A stretch of 64,000 nucleotides of DNA from CAYSCX01 sp964429575 (GCA_964429575.1 CAYSCX010000004.1:93753-157752), one strand, 5' to 3'. Numbered from the stretch's first letter, positions 17,674 to 25,761 are shown. Translations and numbers: made by a program. The notes: generated from the sequence alone by a model not told the origin.

Positions 17674-20522
17674 GCGCGCCTTCCTTCGCGGCGGTTGTCG
17701 CGAATCTGCGCGGCGACTATGTCGCCGATCTCGCGAGCGTGGCGTCGCACCTGTTGTTGAAAATCTTTGCCCGCGTTGCCCCGGAAATGCACTGTGTAAT
17801 TCACGCTCACCGGCGCCGCCGCGGGTTGGCCGCCGTTGATGAAGTCGATCAGCCTCGTAGAAATCGTTGCCGGCAACACGAGTTCTTTCGGATGAAGTTG
17901 CGCGAATAGCCCTTCACTTGGAATCAGTGCGCCGCGCTCGGCGCCGAACGCCATCGTGCCGGCGAAGGCCGCCGCAGCCGCTACGGGAGCCACTACCAAG
18001 TTGAACGGGAACGGTACGCCTTGAATTACCCAAGAGAACATCGCTGCGGCTGCTTCCTTCGCCTTCGATAACGTCATCGCCAAGCCTATAGCCCGCAGCG
18101 CAGCCATACCCGCCGAGGCGATCGAGGTTATCGCGCTCCACAAACTCGAAATCCCTTGCACTATCGCGGAGAACGACGGGAGGATGCCGCCGAACACGCC
18201 TATGAGAGAGCGCACCCAAGACATCGCGCTCCTCAACATCCCCGTAAGTAGCGTGCCGAATTGAGCCTGTATCGGCGCGAACACACCCTTCAATTCCTCG
18301 CCTATGCTGGCAGCGACGGGTTTCAGCAGCCCTTTCACGCCGCCTATGAAGATGCCGGTGCCCAGCACACCTTCCTTATTGCCCTTGAGAATGTCCTTGA
18401 CGCCCGAGCTGATGAATTCCAGCGCGATCGACTGGAACATATTGCGAAACCCAGCGCCGATGGTCTGCGTACCCTGAATAATTCCCTTAGTCGAGGTCTC
18501 AAACGCATCGGCGATTGAATCGAAGCCGCGCTCCCACACCGCCGCGGACAGCCGCGCGCCCTCCGCGTTGAGATCGATCATCCGCTTCTGATGCGCGATC
18601 TCGGCTTCCTCAATGTCGGCGACCTTCTGCTTATGCGCAGCAGTGCCAGCCGCGATGTTCTTCAATTCCCGATTCAGCGCATCGAGCCGAATCGCGTAGA
18701 GCGTGTTCTCCGCAGCGATCTCCGCCGCGAGCGCCTCGGCGCTGCCGATCTGATTGAGGCCGAGCGCGATGGCTATGCGCGACTGCACGAGGCTGATGCG
18801 CGCCACGGCAAGTCGCTGATCTCCGGACAGCGTTGCGGCTTGCAAAGCCTGCTGGTCAACTTCAGACTGCCCGATGATTGCCTGAATCTCCTTCTCATGC
18901 TTGAGACGGAGAGCTTTGCGTTGGTCTAGTATCGCCGCGTACTTGGCAGGTTCATTGCGGGCCGCTTCGAGCCGCTGATTGATCGCTTTTTCCTCGATCT
19001 CAAATTCCTGATTCGCGAATGCGATCTGTGCGTCGATCCGATCATTGGCGCCGATCTGCCCGAGCTGGAATTTCTGAGCGAGTTTGTCGCGCTCGATGCC
19101 CAATTCGGCCAGTGCGAGCGACGACGCCGACGCGATCTGTCGCTCATTGCCCTGTTTGGCATAGGCGGTTCGCAGCGAGATGAGCTGTGCCTGCGCCACG
19201 TCGATCGTGGCTTTCTTTTTCTCCGCCGTGGCCGCATCGTCGCTGGCCTCGGCCTCGTTGAATTGCGAGAGGAATTCAAAGGTGCGGCGCGCCGATTCGA
19301 TGCGCGCCTCCGCGGTGTCGCCAGCTATCGCGAGCTTGAGCCGCTCCGTCGCCGCAAACTTGGCTAAGAGCTGGGCATTGATCGCATCATTCGCCACTGC
19401 TTCGGTGTCGCCGCCACCTGGCGCCGCCGGCATTTTGTAACCCGCCCGGCTCCAGAAGTCTGCCTCCGCCTCGATCTCCTTCCGCTGTTTTTCCGTTACT
19501 CCGGCGAGTGGGTCACCAAACAGGCCGCTCGCGGACGCGGCACCCAGTTTGATCCCGAGCGATGCGGCGGCGGATCGCAGGTTGGCCAATCTCTGCTGGT
19601 GGTCGATGAGGCTCTGGACGGGATGGAGCGCGCCGCGTGCCGCGAAAGCTAGATCGTTGAACGACTGGATGATGCCGCCCATCGGGCCGGCGAGCAATTC
19701 GGCGATCTGTACCTTAAAGATGCGCCACTGGCCGTTGAGCAGATCAAGCTCTCGATCAAGGGCACGGCCCGCTGGCAGAGCGTTCGAATCAAGGACGAGG
19801 CCCCAACGCTCCGCTTCCTCGTTCAGCGCCTTGAAGTTCGCGATCATCGGGAGCATCTGCGTCGCGCCGCGACCGAATACATCGGTTAGCGCGCCGCGCA
19901 TCTGGGCGCTCACGCCGCCGGTGCGTGCGATCGCGTCGCCTACCTTGAGCAATGTGCCGTAGGTATCCTTGAGGTCTTCCGGGGAGAGTCCGAGGAGTGT
20001 GAGAGAGGAGCCCAGGCGCTTACTGACGCCGCTCGTTTCGATCTCGGCAAGCCGCATTCCAAGCGTCCGGGCGAGGACGACTACGGATTGAAGGCTACCG
20101 CCCGTCGATTCGGCGGCGAATTGCAGCCGGCTCAGATTGCCGACCGAAATGCCCGTCATCAGGCTGAGGTTGTCGAATTCCTCTGCGGTCTGCGCCGCGA
20201 GGGTGCTCAGATCGAATAGCTTGCGACCGATATCAAGAAGCCCTTTGCCGACTCCTAGCGCGACTCCGCCTAGCGCGACTCCGGCGCCGATCTTGACGAT
20301 CTCGCCGAGCCCGCCTTTGAGCACGGTGAGCGCCTCGGCGAAATCGAATATGCTCTTTTTGGCTTGGCCCGCTCCCTCGCCGGTATCTGTGGCGACCTTA
20401 TCGAAGCTCGCCTTCATCTCCGCCGCGAATTGCTGCATCGCGGCGTTCGCCCGCGAGAGTCCGTCACGCAGTCCGATTGTCTCGGCGGTTATGTCTACTT
20501 TGATGAGGTTGTCGTCAGCCAT
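17670..20522 (-). CDS. Phage tail tape-measure-like protein
   Basis: 950 aa. The N-terminus has V-D-I-T-A-E-T-I-G-L-R-D-G-L-S-R-A-N, then glycine-rich hydrophobic segments (about 70-105), the typical tape-measure stretch L-S-L-M-T-G-I-S-V-G-N-L-S-R-L-Q-F-A-A-E, long Ala/Glu/Lys coiled coils (about 390-690), and a C-terminal hydrophobic part followed by G-A-L-I-P-S-E-G-L-F-A-Q-L-H-P-K-E-L-V-L-P, the hallmark ending of tail-length proteins. In tailed phages this protein sets tail length and helps DNA ejection. It starts 3 bases after the dnaB stop with no good SD, implying coupled translation. The usual tail chaperones and tube gene upstream are absent, which is odd. Confidence 0.8.
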   Translation of the reverse strand: MADDNLIKVDITAETIGLRDGLSRANAAMQQFAAEMKASFDKVATDTGEGAGQAKKSIFDFAEALTVLKGGLGEIVKIGAGVALGGVALGVGKGLLDIGRKLFDLSTLAAQTAEEFDNLSLMTGISVGNLSRLQFAAESTGGSLQSVVVLARTLGMRLAEIETSGVSKRLGSSLTLLGLSPEDLKDTYGTLLKVGDAIARTGGVSAQMRGALTDVFGRGATQMLPMIANFKALNEEAERWGLVLDSNALPAGRALDRELDLLNGQWRIFKVQIAELLAGPMGGIIQSFNDLAFAARGALHPVQSLIDHQQRLANLRSAAASLGIKLGAASASGLFGDPLAGVTEKQRKEIEAEADFWSRAGYKMPAAPGGGDTEAVANDAINAQLLAKFAATERLKLAIAGDTAEARIESARRTFEFLSQFNEAEASDDAATAEKKKATIDVAQAQLISLRTAYAKQGNERQIASASSLALAELGIERDKLAQKFQLGQIGANDRIDAQIAFANQEFEIEEKAINQRLEAARNEPAKYAAILDQRKALRLKHEKEIQAIIGQSEVDQQALQAATLSGDQRLAVARISLVQSRIAIALGLNQIGSAEALAAEIAAENTLYAIRLDALNRELKNIAAGTAAHKQKVADIEEAEIAHQKRMIDLNAEGARLSAAVWERGFDSIADAFETSTKGIIQGTQTIGAGFRNMFQSIALEFISSGVKDILKGNKEGVLGTGIFIGGVKGLLKPVAASIGEELKGVFAPIQAQFGTLLTGMLRSAMSWVRSLIGVFGGILPSFSAIVQGISSLWSAITSIASAGMAALRAIGLAMTLSKAKEAAAAMFSWVIQGVPFPFNLVVAPVAAAAAFAGTMAFGAERGALIPSEGLFAQLHPKELVLPATISTRLIDFINGGQPAAAPVSVNYTVHFRGNAGKDFQQQVRRHAREIGDIVAAQIRDNRREGRRA

Positions 20523-20525
20523 GAG

Positions 20526-21863
20526 CTATGCCGCGTTGCGATTCTCCGCGGCAGCAGAGTCGGTGAATCGGCCTGAGCGTTTGTTGAAAAGCAGCGGAAT
20601 CCGGAGTGGCGCCGGGCCGTTGCGCTGCTTCTCGATCAACACTTCGATTTCTTGCGCGCCGTCATCGCCAGGCGTCCATGAAGTCTTCGCCGGTGCCTGC
20701 CAAAGCATCAGCACGTTGCTGCTGTGTTCCTCTGCCGCACCCGAGTCGCGCAAGTGCCGCAGCGTCGGGCGCTGGTCATCGACGGCTTCGCGATTGAGTT
20801 GCGAGCAAACGAGCATCGCGACACCCAGTTCCCCCGCGACGTCTTTCAATGCGATCACCGCCTCGCGGATTTCGTTCCATCGTTCGCGCTGTCGAACGTC
20901 GCCTCGCATGAGCCCCAGATAGTCGACGATGACGAGCTTGAGCGGAGCAAGGTCGCGTATGATTCGCCTGCACTCGACGCGCAGATCGCGCGGGGGAAGG
21001 CCAGGCCGGTACCGTACTGCCAGCGGCATCTCCTTCAGCGACGCACGCGCGGCATCGACTCGCGCCCGCTCATTGTCGCGAAAGCCGAGGTGACGCGCGC
21101 GAAAAATATTCACGTCCGCTTCGCAGGACAGAAATCGCGGCCAGATTTCGTCGAGCGACATCTCCAACGAGAAGAACGCGACACCCTTGCCATCGCGCGC
21201 AGCGTTGATCGAAAAATTCACGGCTAATTGGGTTTTCCCTCTGCTCGTCCTGCTCGCGAGTATGCTGAGGCTGCCGGGCGAAAACCCGTCAAAGTTTGCG
21301 TCGATCGCTGGGATGCCTGTACGCACCAAGTCTTTGCTGCCGTGCTCGATGCGCCAGAGCGCCTGATCGATCGCAGCATCCTTCGACGGCTCGGGCGGCG
21401 CTGTGCTACGCGACAGCACGGGCGCGAGGTCGTAATCCGCTCCCGCGAGAAACTCGTCGACGTCAGTCGCATCGAAGGCGTCACTCGCGAGTTGCGTCGA
21501 AGTCGTGATGAACGAGCGCAGGGTCGATTTGTCGCGCACAATGCGCGCGTAGTCCGCGATGTTCAACGCGCTAGGGACAAATGCGGCGAGCTGCGCGATG
21601 TATTGCGGCCCGCCGATCTCCTGCGCGTGCGATCCGAGTTGCGACACAAGTGTGACCGGATCGATCGATATGCGAGCCCGCCGCAAGTCGAGCATCGCGC
21701 CGAAGATCGACCTGTGGCTCTCGGAGTAGAAATCCTTCGGCTCGACGATCTCCGCCGCAATCTCAATCGCCGCCGGCTCGAGCAGGATTGCGCCGAGCGT
21801 GCTTTGCTCTGCTTCGAAATCCTGCGGTGGGACTCGTCGAAGAATTTCAGCGTCGCCGCTCAT
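20526..21863 (-). CDS. dnaB: Replicative DNA helicase, DnaB family
   Basis: 445 aa, normal length for phage-type DnaB. N-terminal domain D-F-E-A-E-Q-S-T-L-G-A-I-L; Walker A A-S-R-T-S-R-G-K-T-Q at about 205-214; Walker B L-V-I-V-D-Y-L-G-L-M; and the C-terminal K-Q-R-N-G-P plus L-L-F-N-K-R-S-G-R-F motifs are all present. The hexameric helicase unwinds DNA at the fork, loaded here most likely by the upstream initiator. The start overlaps the initiator stop by 4 bases (ATGA). The element therefore has its own initiator-helicase pair and may replicate autonomously. Confidence 0.93.
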   Translation of the reverse strand: MSGDAEILRRVPPQDFEAEQSTLGAILLEPAAIEIAAEIVEPKDFYSESHRSIFGAMLDLRRARISIDPVTLVSQLGSHAQEIGGPQYIAQLAAFVPSALNIADYARIVRDKSTLRSFITTSTQLASDAFDATDVDEFLAGADYDLAPVLSRSTAPPEPSKDAAIDQALWRIEHGSKDLVRTGIPAIDANFDGFSPGSLSILASRTSRGKTQLAVNFSINAARDGKGVAFFSLEMSLDEIWPRFLSCEADVNIFRARHLGFRDNERARVDAARASLKEMPLAVRYRPGLPPRDLRVECRRIIRDLAPLKLVIVDYLGLMRGDVRQRERWNEIREAVIALKDVAGELGVAMLVCSQLNREAVDDQRPTLRHLRDSGAAEEHSSNVLMLWQAPAKTSWTPGDDGAQEIEVLIEKQRNGPAPLRIPLLFNKRSGRFTDSAAAENRNAA

Positions 21864-22741
21864 GACTCCTCAAGTGCTCTGGTGTATTCCGCCGAAGTCG
21901 GCGGTGCAGGACGCGCAACCGGACGCACTCCGTTGCGGTTGTTGTCGAAATTGCCTTCGGTGATTTTCGCGACGTTCGTCGCGCTCTTCATCAGCCAGTC
22001 AAAAGTCGCCCACCCACCGGAGGCTGCGAAGTCAGATGCGTCCAATCGGCGAATGGCTTCGCCGAGTTGATCGACTGAGTACTCCCGCAGACGGGCGGCG
22101 ACGTGGCGCCCGCGCTCGCGGGTCAACTTGAGTACACGGGGAAGCCGAGTGATCGTGTGATTCCAGAGTTCGACGATCTCAGCGACTGCGTCCCCCTGGG
22201 GGGACTTGAGGGGGGAAAGCTCTCTCTCTTTCTCTATCTCCATCTCTATCTCTTTGCTTCGATGCCCCATTGAAGCCCCTTCGGAGGGGCTTGCATCAGC
22301 GCCGTCGACGCACACGTCTTCGAGGTGGTAGGCGGCGGCGTATTGCTTCAGAAAATCACGCAGAAACGGACAGTTGCGAAGCCTCCCAAGCTCGCGCCGG
22401 ATCCATGTGACCCGCTTATCGCTCGGGTCCAGTCGCTCGCCCAACTGAAATTTGGCCATATTCGGCACGTATACGAATTCGGACGCGGCGTCGTAGTGTG
22501 CAAATCCCACTTCGGAGAGACTTCGAAGGGCCTTCGATGCTCCTTGCGGCGAAATGCCGACCTCATGACACAGCGTCGCCGTCGGCAGGTAGTAGATACC
22601 GAGTGGGTTGGCGTTCGGGGCGGTCAGGAGATAAAAGCTCAGAACTTGGCAGTCGCGCCGGAGCCGCCGGGGGAGCCGCCGGATTTGCTTGCCGGTATTG
22701 CCCGTCCAGATCGACGGAGGGATTTTGCTGAAATCACGCAA
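21860..22741 (-). CDS. Phage replication initiator (O/DnaD-like)
   Basis: 293 aa. The N-terminal half is a winged-helix module (Q-V-L-S-F-Y-L-L-T-A-P..., L-C-H-E-V-G-I-S-P-Q-G-A-S-K-A-L-R-S-L). A low-complexity Glu/Lys linker follows (E-I-E-M-E-I-E-K-E-R-E-L, about 165-176). The C-terminal end has W-A-T-F-D-W-L-M-K-S-A-T-N-V-A-K-I-T-E-G-N-F, the characteristic tail of phage replisome-organiser proteins that deliver DnaB. The product would bind the element origin and load the helicase encoded by the next gene. It overlaps both neighbours (8 and 4 bases). Confidence 0.8.
   Translation of the reverse strand: MRDFSKIPPSIWTGNTGKQIRRLPRRLRRDCQVLSFYLLTAPNANPLGIYYLPTATLCHEVGISPQGASKALRSLSEVGFAHYDAASEFVYVPNMAKFQLGERLDPSDKRVTWIRRELGRLRNCPFLRDFLKQYAAAYHLEDVCVDGADASPSEGASMGHRSKEIEMEIEKERELSPLKSPQGDAVAEIVELWNHTITRLPRVLKLTRERGRHVAARLREYSVDQLGEAIRRLDASDFAASGGWATFDWLMKSATNVAKITEGNFDNNRNGVRPVARPAPPTSAEYTRALEES
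22192..22260. promoter_or_regulatory. Candidate replication-origin tract inside the initiator gene
   Basis: A CCCCCTGGGGGGA palindrome (22192-22204) is followed by a strongly strand-biased pyrimidine tract with repeated TCTCTA/TCTCCA units (22219-22250). In lambdoid and related phages the origin lies within the O-type initiator gene at its linker, exactly where this tract falls. Functional assignment is inference by analogy. Confidence 0.3.
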
Positions 22742-22916
22742 CGAGACGTCCTCGATCTCGCTTGAGCACCACCAGAACTTGTCTCGTGATTTTTAGCTTC
22801 CGAAGCAGCGCGCGTGTGAGCTCGGAAAGCTGCACGAAGTCACGACTCGCAATCGCGGCGTCGACCGCTTCGCGATCACGCGTATGAAGCGCGAGCAAAT
22901 CATGCCGTGGCGTCAT
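22734..22916 (-). CDS. Small hypothetical protein of the replication operon
   Basis: 60 aa; ATG at 22916 overlaps the upstream stop by 4 bases, and its own stop overlaps the initiator start by 8. The product is helical and basic at the end (L-L-R-K-L-K-I-T-R-Q-V-L-V-V-L-K-R-D-R-G-R-L-V). No family recognised; the coupled arrangement is the main support. Confidence 0.55.
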   Translation of the reverse strand: MTPRHDLLALHTRDREAVDAAIASRDFVQLSELTRALLRKLKITRQVLVVLKRDRGRLVA

Positions 22917-23131
22917 CGCCGCTGCTCGCTTTGCCTTTGCAGCCGCGCGGTGACAAAGGCCCTCAGGGCCGCCATCGAAATCAATCTGCGACGGGTAGGT
23001 GTACGAAGGGCCGCAAGTTCGCCGCGATCACAGGCGGCTCTAATGCCGTCGGGCGTGAGGACCAGACCGCGCGCCGAGAGGATTTCTGACGCCTCGCCAG
23101 GCGTTACGAAAGTTGAGGACTGCTCGACCAT
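22913..23131 (-). CDS. Small HTH protein, first gene of replication operon
   Basis: 72 aa, ATG at 23131 with AGGGAGA upstream. The fold visible is a MerR/excisionase-like HTH: F-V-T-P-G-E-A-S-E-I-L-S-A-R-G-L-V-L-T-P-D-G-I-R-A-A-C, then a basic L-R-T-P-T-R-R-R-L-I-S. It probably regulates the operon it leads or acts as an excisionase. It is preceded by a leader with an intrinsic terminator, so expression may depend on read-through. Confidence 0.6.
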   Translation of the reverse strand: MVEQSSTFVTPGEASEILSARGLVLTPDGIRAACDRGELAALRTPTRRRLISMAALRAFVTARLQRQSEQRR

Positions 23132-23152
23132 GCGATTCTCCCTGGCCGAGCC

Positions 23153-23196
23153 GGAAAAGAAAAAGTCGGGCCCAGCCTCTCAGCCGGGTCCGACTT
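23153..23196 (-). terminator. Leader terminator/attenuator before the replication operon
   Basis: On the minus strand an 11-bp stem (23196-23186 with 23073+100=23173-23163, one G-U pair, 12-nt loop) is followed by TTTCTTTTCC, ending about 22 bases before the start codon of the first operon gene. A terminator between promoter and first gene is typical of attenuation or antitermination control; alternatively it stops read-through from upstream. Confidence 0.6.
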
Positions 23197-23241
23197 ATGG
23201 TTCCCCGCGAATGTGCGTTCTAGGATGCCGGAGGCTGGTTG

Positions 23242-23350
23242 TCGCGGTCAAGTAGTTCCGCGACCGTTTATCCACAGGCAGACACTCTAATGCGCATCAG
23301 GGCGAAGTATAATAGCCGCTTATGTTCTCAGTGAATCTCAGTGAATATGT
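23242..23350 (-). promoter_or_regulatory. Control region: DnaA box, tandem repeats and promoter
   Basis: A perfect DnaA box TTATCCACA lies at 23268-23276. A 10-bp tandem repeat TCTCAGTGAA occurs at 23326-23335 and 23336-23345. On the minus strand TATACT (23312-23307 region) with an upstream TTCACT at 18-bp spacing is a plausible sigma70 promoter overlapping the repeats. A GTCGCGG/CCGCGAC inverted repeat sits at about 23241-23264. The 465-bp stretch 23132-23596 contains no convincing gene and appears to be the switch or origin region of the element. Confidence 0.5.
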
Positions 23351-23596
23351 GGAAATGTAAGGGAATCGTACCTGTGACTATTGCCCGACGATCTAACGAT
23401 CAGGTTGTATCGAAGGCAGGTCACTGGCGTTCAACGTCTGCACTGGCATCACACCTTGGATTGTTATTCTGCCGTAGGCGCGATAGGTCACGGTCGGGGT
23501 AAAGGCGCGATTCCGCGGTTCTTTGGACCGGTCTGGATGGCCCGGGTGCGACTGCTGCACGAAGTGCTAGCCCCGCCGAGGCTGTGATAGCGTGCG

Positions 23597-23905
23597 ATGA
23601 AAGAAAGCGGGAGGACTCAACGCATGCCGAACGAGAGTATAAACAGAACGGCGCGGAGGCGCGGAACTTACGTCTTCGTCCATGTCCCCAAGCCAGGCGC
23701 GCAAGATTGGTGGAACGAAGGCCGAACCTTTGCCCGGCTGCCAGTCGTCGGCGAGTACTTTGCGCTAGCTTGGGATGGGCCTTGGTACCGCGTAGAGGCG
23801 GTCGTACATTGCCCATTTAAGGCCGACTATGAGGCTGAGGTCTATGGTGTCGAAGTAGATCAACCTGCAGTGATGCGCGACCTTAACCACAAATCCTTCC
23901 CGTAG
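23597..23905 (+). CDS. Small hypothetical protein
   Basis: 102 aa from ATG 23597 (ATG 23624 is an alternative). A conserved-looking core is G-E-Y-F-A-L-A-W-D-G-P-W-Y-R-V-E-A-V-V-H-C-P-F, beta-rich and reminiscent of small SH3-like proteins found in proteobacterial accessory regions. No function can be assigned. It is the first plus-strand cargo gene beyond the control region. Confidence 0.5.
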   Translation: MKESGRTQRMPNESINRTARRRGTYVFVHVPKPGAQDWWNEGRTFARLPVVGEYFALAWDGPWYRVEAVVHCPFKADYEAEVYGVEVDQPAVMRDLNHKSFP

Positions 23906-23976
23906 GGGTGTGCAGCGAACGCAGTTAGGATTTGAAATCAACTGCGTCGTCGCCATAGTTTGGAGAAGAAATCAGG

Positions 23977-24561
23977 GTGAGCGAGGCCATTAAATTGAAG
24001 ATTCAGCTCTTGGGCATCGCCCCCGAAATCTGGCGGCGCATCACCGTGCCTTCATCGCTTACCCTCACCGAGCTGCATGCGGTCATCCAAGCTGCGATGG
24101 GTTGGCGGGACTGCCATCTGCACATCTTCGAAATAGAAGGTAGGCGCTTTGAGATCCCCGAAGACGATCGGCGTGGTCCGCAGGAGGGTTACGCAGACGA
24201 ACGAAGGTACACGCTAGGTATGCTCCTTTCTAAGGGAATGCAGTTCACCTACATCTACGATTTTGGCGACAACTGGGAGCATCGGATCGTGGTCGAAGAT
24301 GTGAGCCCCGCGGCGGTGGGCGGCTGGCTGCCGCACTGTGTCGCCGGGCAGCGCGCCTGCCCTCCGGAGGATTCCGGCGGTTCAGATAGCTACTCGGATT
24401 TCTTAGATGCGCTGGCCAGTCCGGATCACCCCGAGCACGACGATATGGTCGATTGGGCTTGCGGGTTTGAGCCCGAGGCGTTCAACGCCGTGCAGGCTAA
24501 TGCGCTCATCGCGTGTATTCGAGAACTGTACCGGGAACAGGGACGGGGATTTCGTCAATAG
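23977..24561 (+). CDS. pRiA4b ORF-3 family protein (IS1096/TnpR-like domain)
   Basis: 194 aa, GTG start at 23977 with GGAGAAG upstream. Family signatures are clear: L-K-I-Q-L-L-G-I-A-P-E-I-W-R-R at the N-terminus, A-M-G-W-R-D-C-H-L-H-I-F, then F-T-Y-I-Y-D-F-G-D-N-W-E-H and C-P-P-E-D-S-G-G at the C-terminal half. The family is frequent on plasmids, integrated elements and near transposases, with no settled biochemical role. Length is normal for the single-domain form. Confidence 0.85.
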   Translation: MSEAIKLKIQLLGIAPEIWRRITVPSSLTLTELHAVIQAAMGWRDCHLHIFEIEGRRFEIPEDDRRGPQEGYADERRYTLGMLLSKGMQFTYIYDFGDNWEHRIVVEDVSPAAVGGWLPHCVAGQRACPPEDSGGSDSYSDFLDALASPDHPEHDDMVDWACGFEPEAFNAVQANALIACIRELYREQGRGFRQ

Positions 24562-24723
24562 TAGCGATGAATAGCCCGCCTTCTTCTCGGCCTTTTTGCG
24601 CTCGCGCAGCCTGGCGAGCCCCCTGTCGGCGCCGCGGACGAGCGCATCTTCCCACGCGTCTTCGGGATCGTGGGGCTCGTCGACGCTTAGGATAGACGGT
24701 CGGTCTTCTTTGCCTTGCGCCAT
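24403..24723 (-). CDS. Doubtful hypothetical protein, antisense to the pRiA4b gene end
   Basis: 106 aa from ATG 24723. The N-terminal half (D-E-P-H-D-P-E-D-A-W-E-D-A-L, then R-G-L-A-R-L-R-E-R-K-K-A-E-K-K-A) looks like a real helical protein, but the C-terminal half is antisense to the pRiA4b gene for about 160 bases and may be an overrun caused by loss of the original stop. Confidence 0.35.
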   Translation of the reverse strand: MAQGKEDRPSILSVDEPHDPEDAWEDALVRGADRGLARLRERKKAEKKAGYSSLLLTKSPSLFPVQFSNTRDERISLHGVERLGLKPASPIDHIVVLGVIRTGQRI

Positions 24724-24807
24724 CGTCTCACTCCCGCGAACCGATCGCGTCATGAGTCAGACCCAAGATCGGCAGAAGCCGTAGCACTGTGCCGTCAGCG
24801 GCGCTCG

Positions 24808-25104
24808 CTAGAGCTTTGCGAATTCGGCTACGCGCTCGCGCAACCATCCAAGGGCCGCCAGACGTTCGCTGGCCGTTGGTTGTTCCTCTCTGGAGTGGGA
24901 ATCTCCGCCGACCAGGTGATGGTCGTAAAGTTCCTCGAAAGCGATCACGACCGGCTTCGACGCCAAGTATTCCTCAGTTGTCTGCCGATCAACACCGCGC
25001 GTTCGTCTGAAGGCATAGAGATGGTCGTCCCAGAGGTATCCTGCGTCCCTAAGAAGCTCCTTAGCTTCAAGGTCCAGATCGTCCAGATCACTTAGAGTGC
25101 CCAT
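24808..25104 (-). CDS. Small hypothetical protein
   Basis: 98 aa, acidic N-terminus (L-S-D-L-D-D-L-D-L-E-A-K-E-L-L), then V-V-I-A-F-E-E-L-Y-D-H-H-L-V-G and a helical end. Its orientation and spacing match the basic 69-aa gene upstream, so the pair may form an operon transcribed from the divergent promoter near 25400. The acidic/basic pairing would suit a small complex, but no toxin-antitoxin family is recognised. Confidence 0.45.
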   Translation of the reverse strand: MGTLSDLDDLDLEAKELLRDAGYLWDDHLYAFRRTRGVDRQTTEEYLASKPVVIAFEELYDHHLVGGDSHSREEQPTASERLAALGWLRERVAEFAKL

Positions 25105-25152
25105 GTCTGCGAAACTCCCTGCTCATCGCCGAGTTCAGCGAGGATCGACGCT

Positions 25153-25362
25153 TCACGACTTTGACTTCGCTCGCTTGGCCCGACGCGCCTTGCGGACCTT
25201 GGCGCGCCGTTTCATCTCCGCGCTGCGCTGCTCCGCGGATAAGGACTTCCAGTATGTCTTGGAGGCGCGGCTCATCAATTCTCCGACCTCCAGCTTCGAT
25301 AGCCCCTTCCAGCGTTTCCGCCCCTTCCGCTGGAAGAACGCGCGATTGATCTCGTCGGCCAC
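25153..25362 (-). CDS. Small Lys/Arg-rich hypothetical protein
   Basis: 69 aa with a helical middle (L-S-K-L-E-V-G-E-L-M-S-R-A-S-K-T-Y-W-K-S-L-S-A-E-Q-R) and a strongly basic tail (R-R-A-K-V-R-K-A-R-R-A-K-R-A-K). Likely nucleic-acid binding from composition. It is the first gene to the left of the divergent promoter region. Confidence 0.5.
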   Translation of the reverse strand: MADEINRAFFQRKGRKRWKGLSKLEVGELMSRASKTYWKSLSAEQRSAEMKRRAKVRKARRAKRAKSKS

Positions 25363-25386
25363 AACTTAGAGACCTAACAGCGCCGG

Positions 25387-25450
25387 GGCTTATATGCTAG
25401 CCCCTTGGTTGTGTCTGCTTGACAACGAAGGGGCTAGGCTGTAGATAGCT
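25387..25450. promoter_or_regulatory. Divergent promoters overlapped by a 17-bp inverted repeat
   Basis: Arms 25397-25413 and 25421-25437 match at 15 of 17 positions around a 7-base spacer. The right arm and spacer contain TTGACA (25419-25424), with TAGATA 17 bases later for the plus-strand genes. On the minus strand CAGACA is 17 bases from TATAAG. No T run follows on either strand, so this reads as an operator over two back-to-back promoters rather than a terminator. Confidence 0.55.
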
Positions 25451-25472
25451 GGACGTTGGAAGGAGGTTCAAC

Positions 25473-25718
25473 ATGAAATGCACACAGCCAGCATTGGAGG
25501 CAACTATCGGCGCCGCAGCACCGCGCACGGAGCCTGGATCGAGACGGGGCCTCATCGTCAACTTGTCACCGCAGCTTCGCCGACTTCTGCGCGTCCTGCA
25601 GGCGACGGGGAATTACGGCGAGAGCGAGGCGGACGCGGCAGGCCGGCTCATCGCCGAGCGGATCGCAGCAGTCAACGCCGCGATCGGCGTAGGAGTTCCA
25701 CGAGCCGTGCTCGTGTGA
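25473..25718 (+). CDS. Small hypothetical element protein
   Basis: 81 aa with a strong SD (AAGGAGG) before ATG 25473. The central helix L-S-P-Q-L-R-R-L-L-R-V-L-Q-A-T-G-N-Y-G-E-S-E-A-D-A-A-G-R-L-I-A-E-R-I resembles a ribbon-helix-helix-like or helical-hairpin small protein, but no family is certain. It leads the plus-strand cargo block. Confidence 0.55.
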   Translation: MKCTQPALEATIGAAAPRTEPGSRRGLIVNLSPQLRRLLRVLQATGNYGESEADAAGRLIAERIAAVNAAIGVGVPRAVLV

Positions 25719-25761
25719 TCGACGGCACGCATGCTAATGGCCTCAACCAGCGGGAGGATTT

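Noticed and set aside
22219..22250. CRISPR or minisatellite array from CT repeats
   Set aside because: Units are short, imperfect and inside a coding linker; no direct-repeat/spacer structure.
24403..25362. Toxin-antitoxin module from the acidic and basic small proteins
   Set aside because: No recognisable TA family or catalytic residues; composition alone is not enough.
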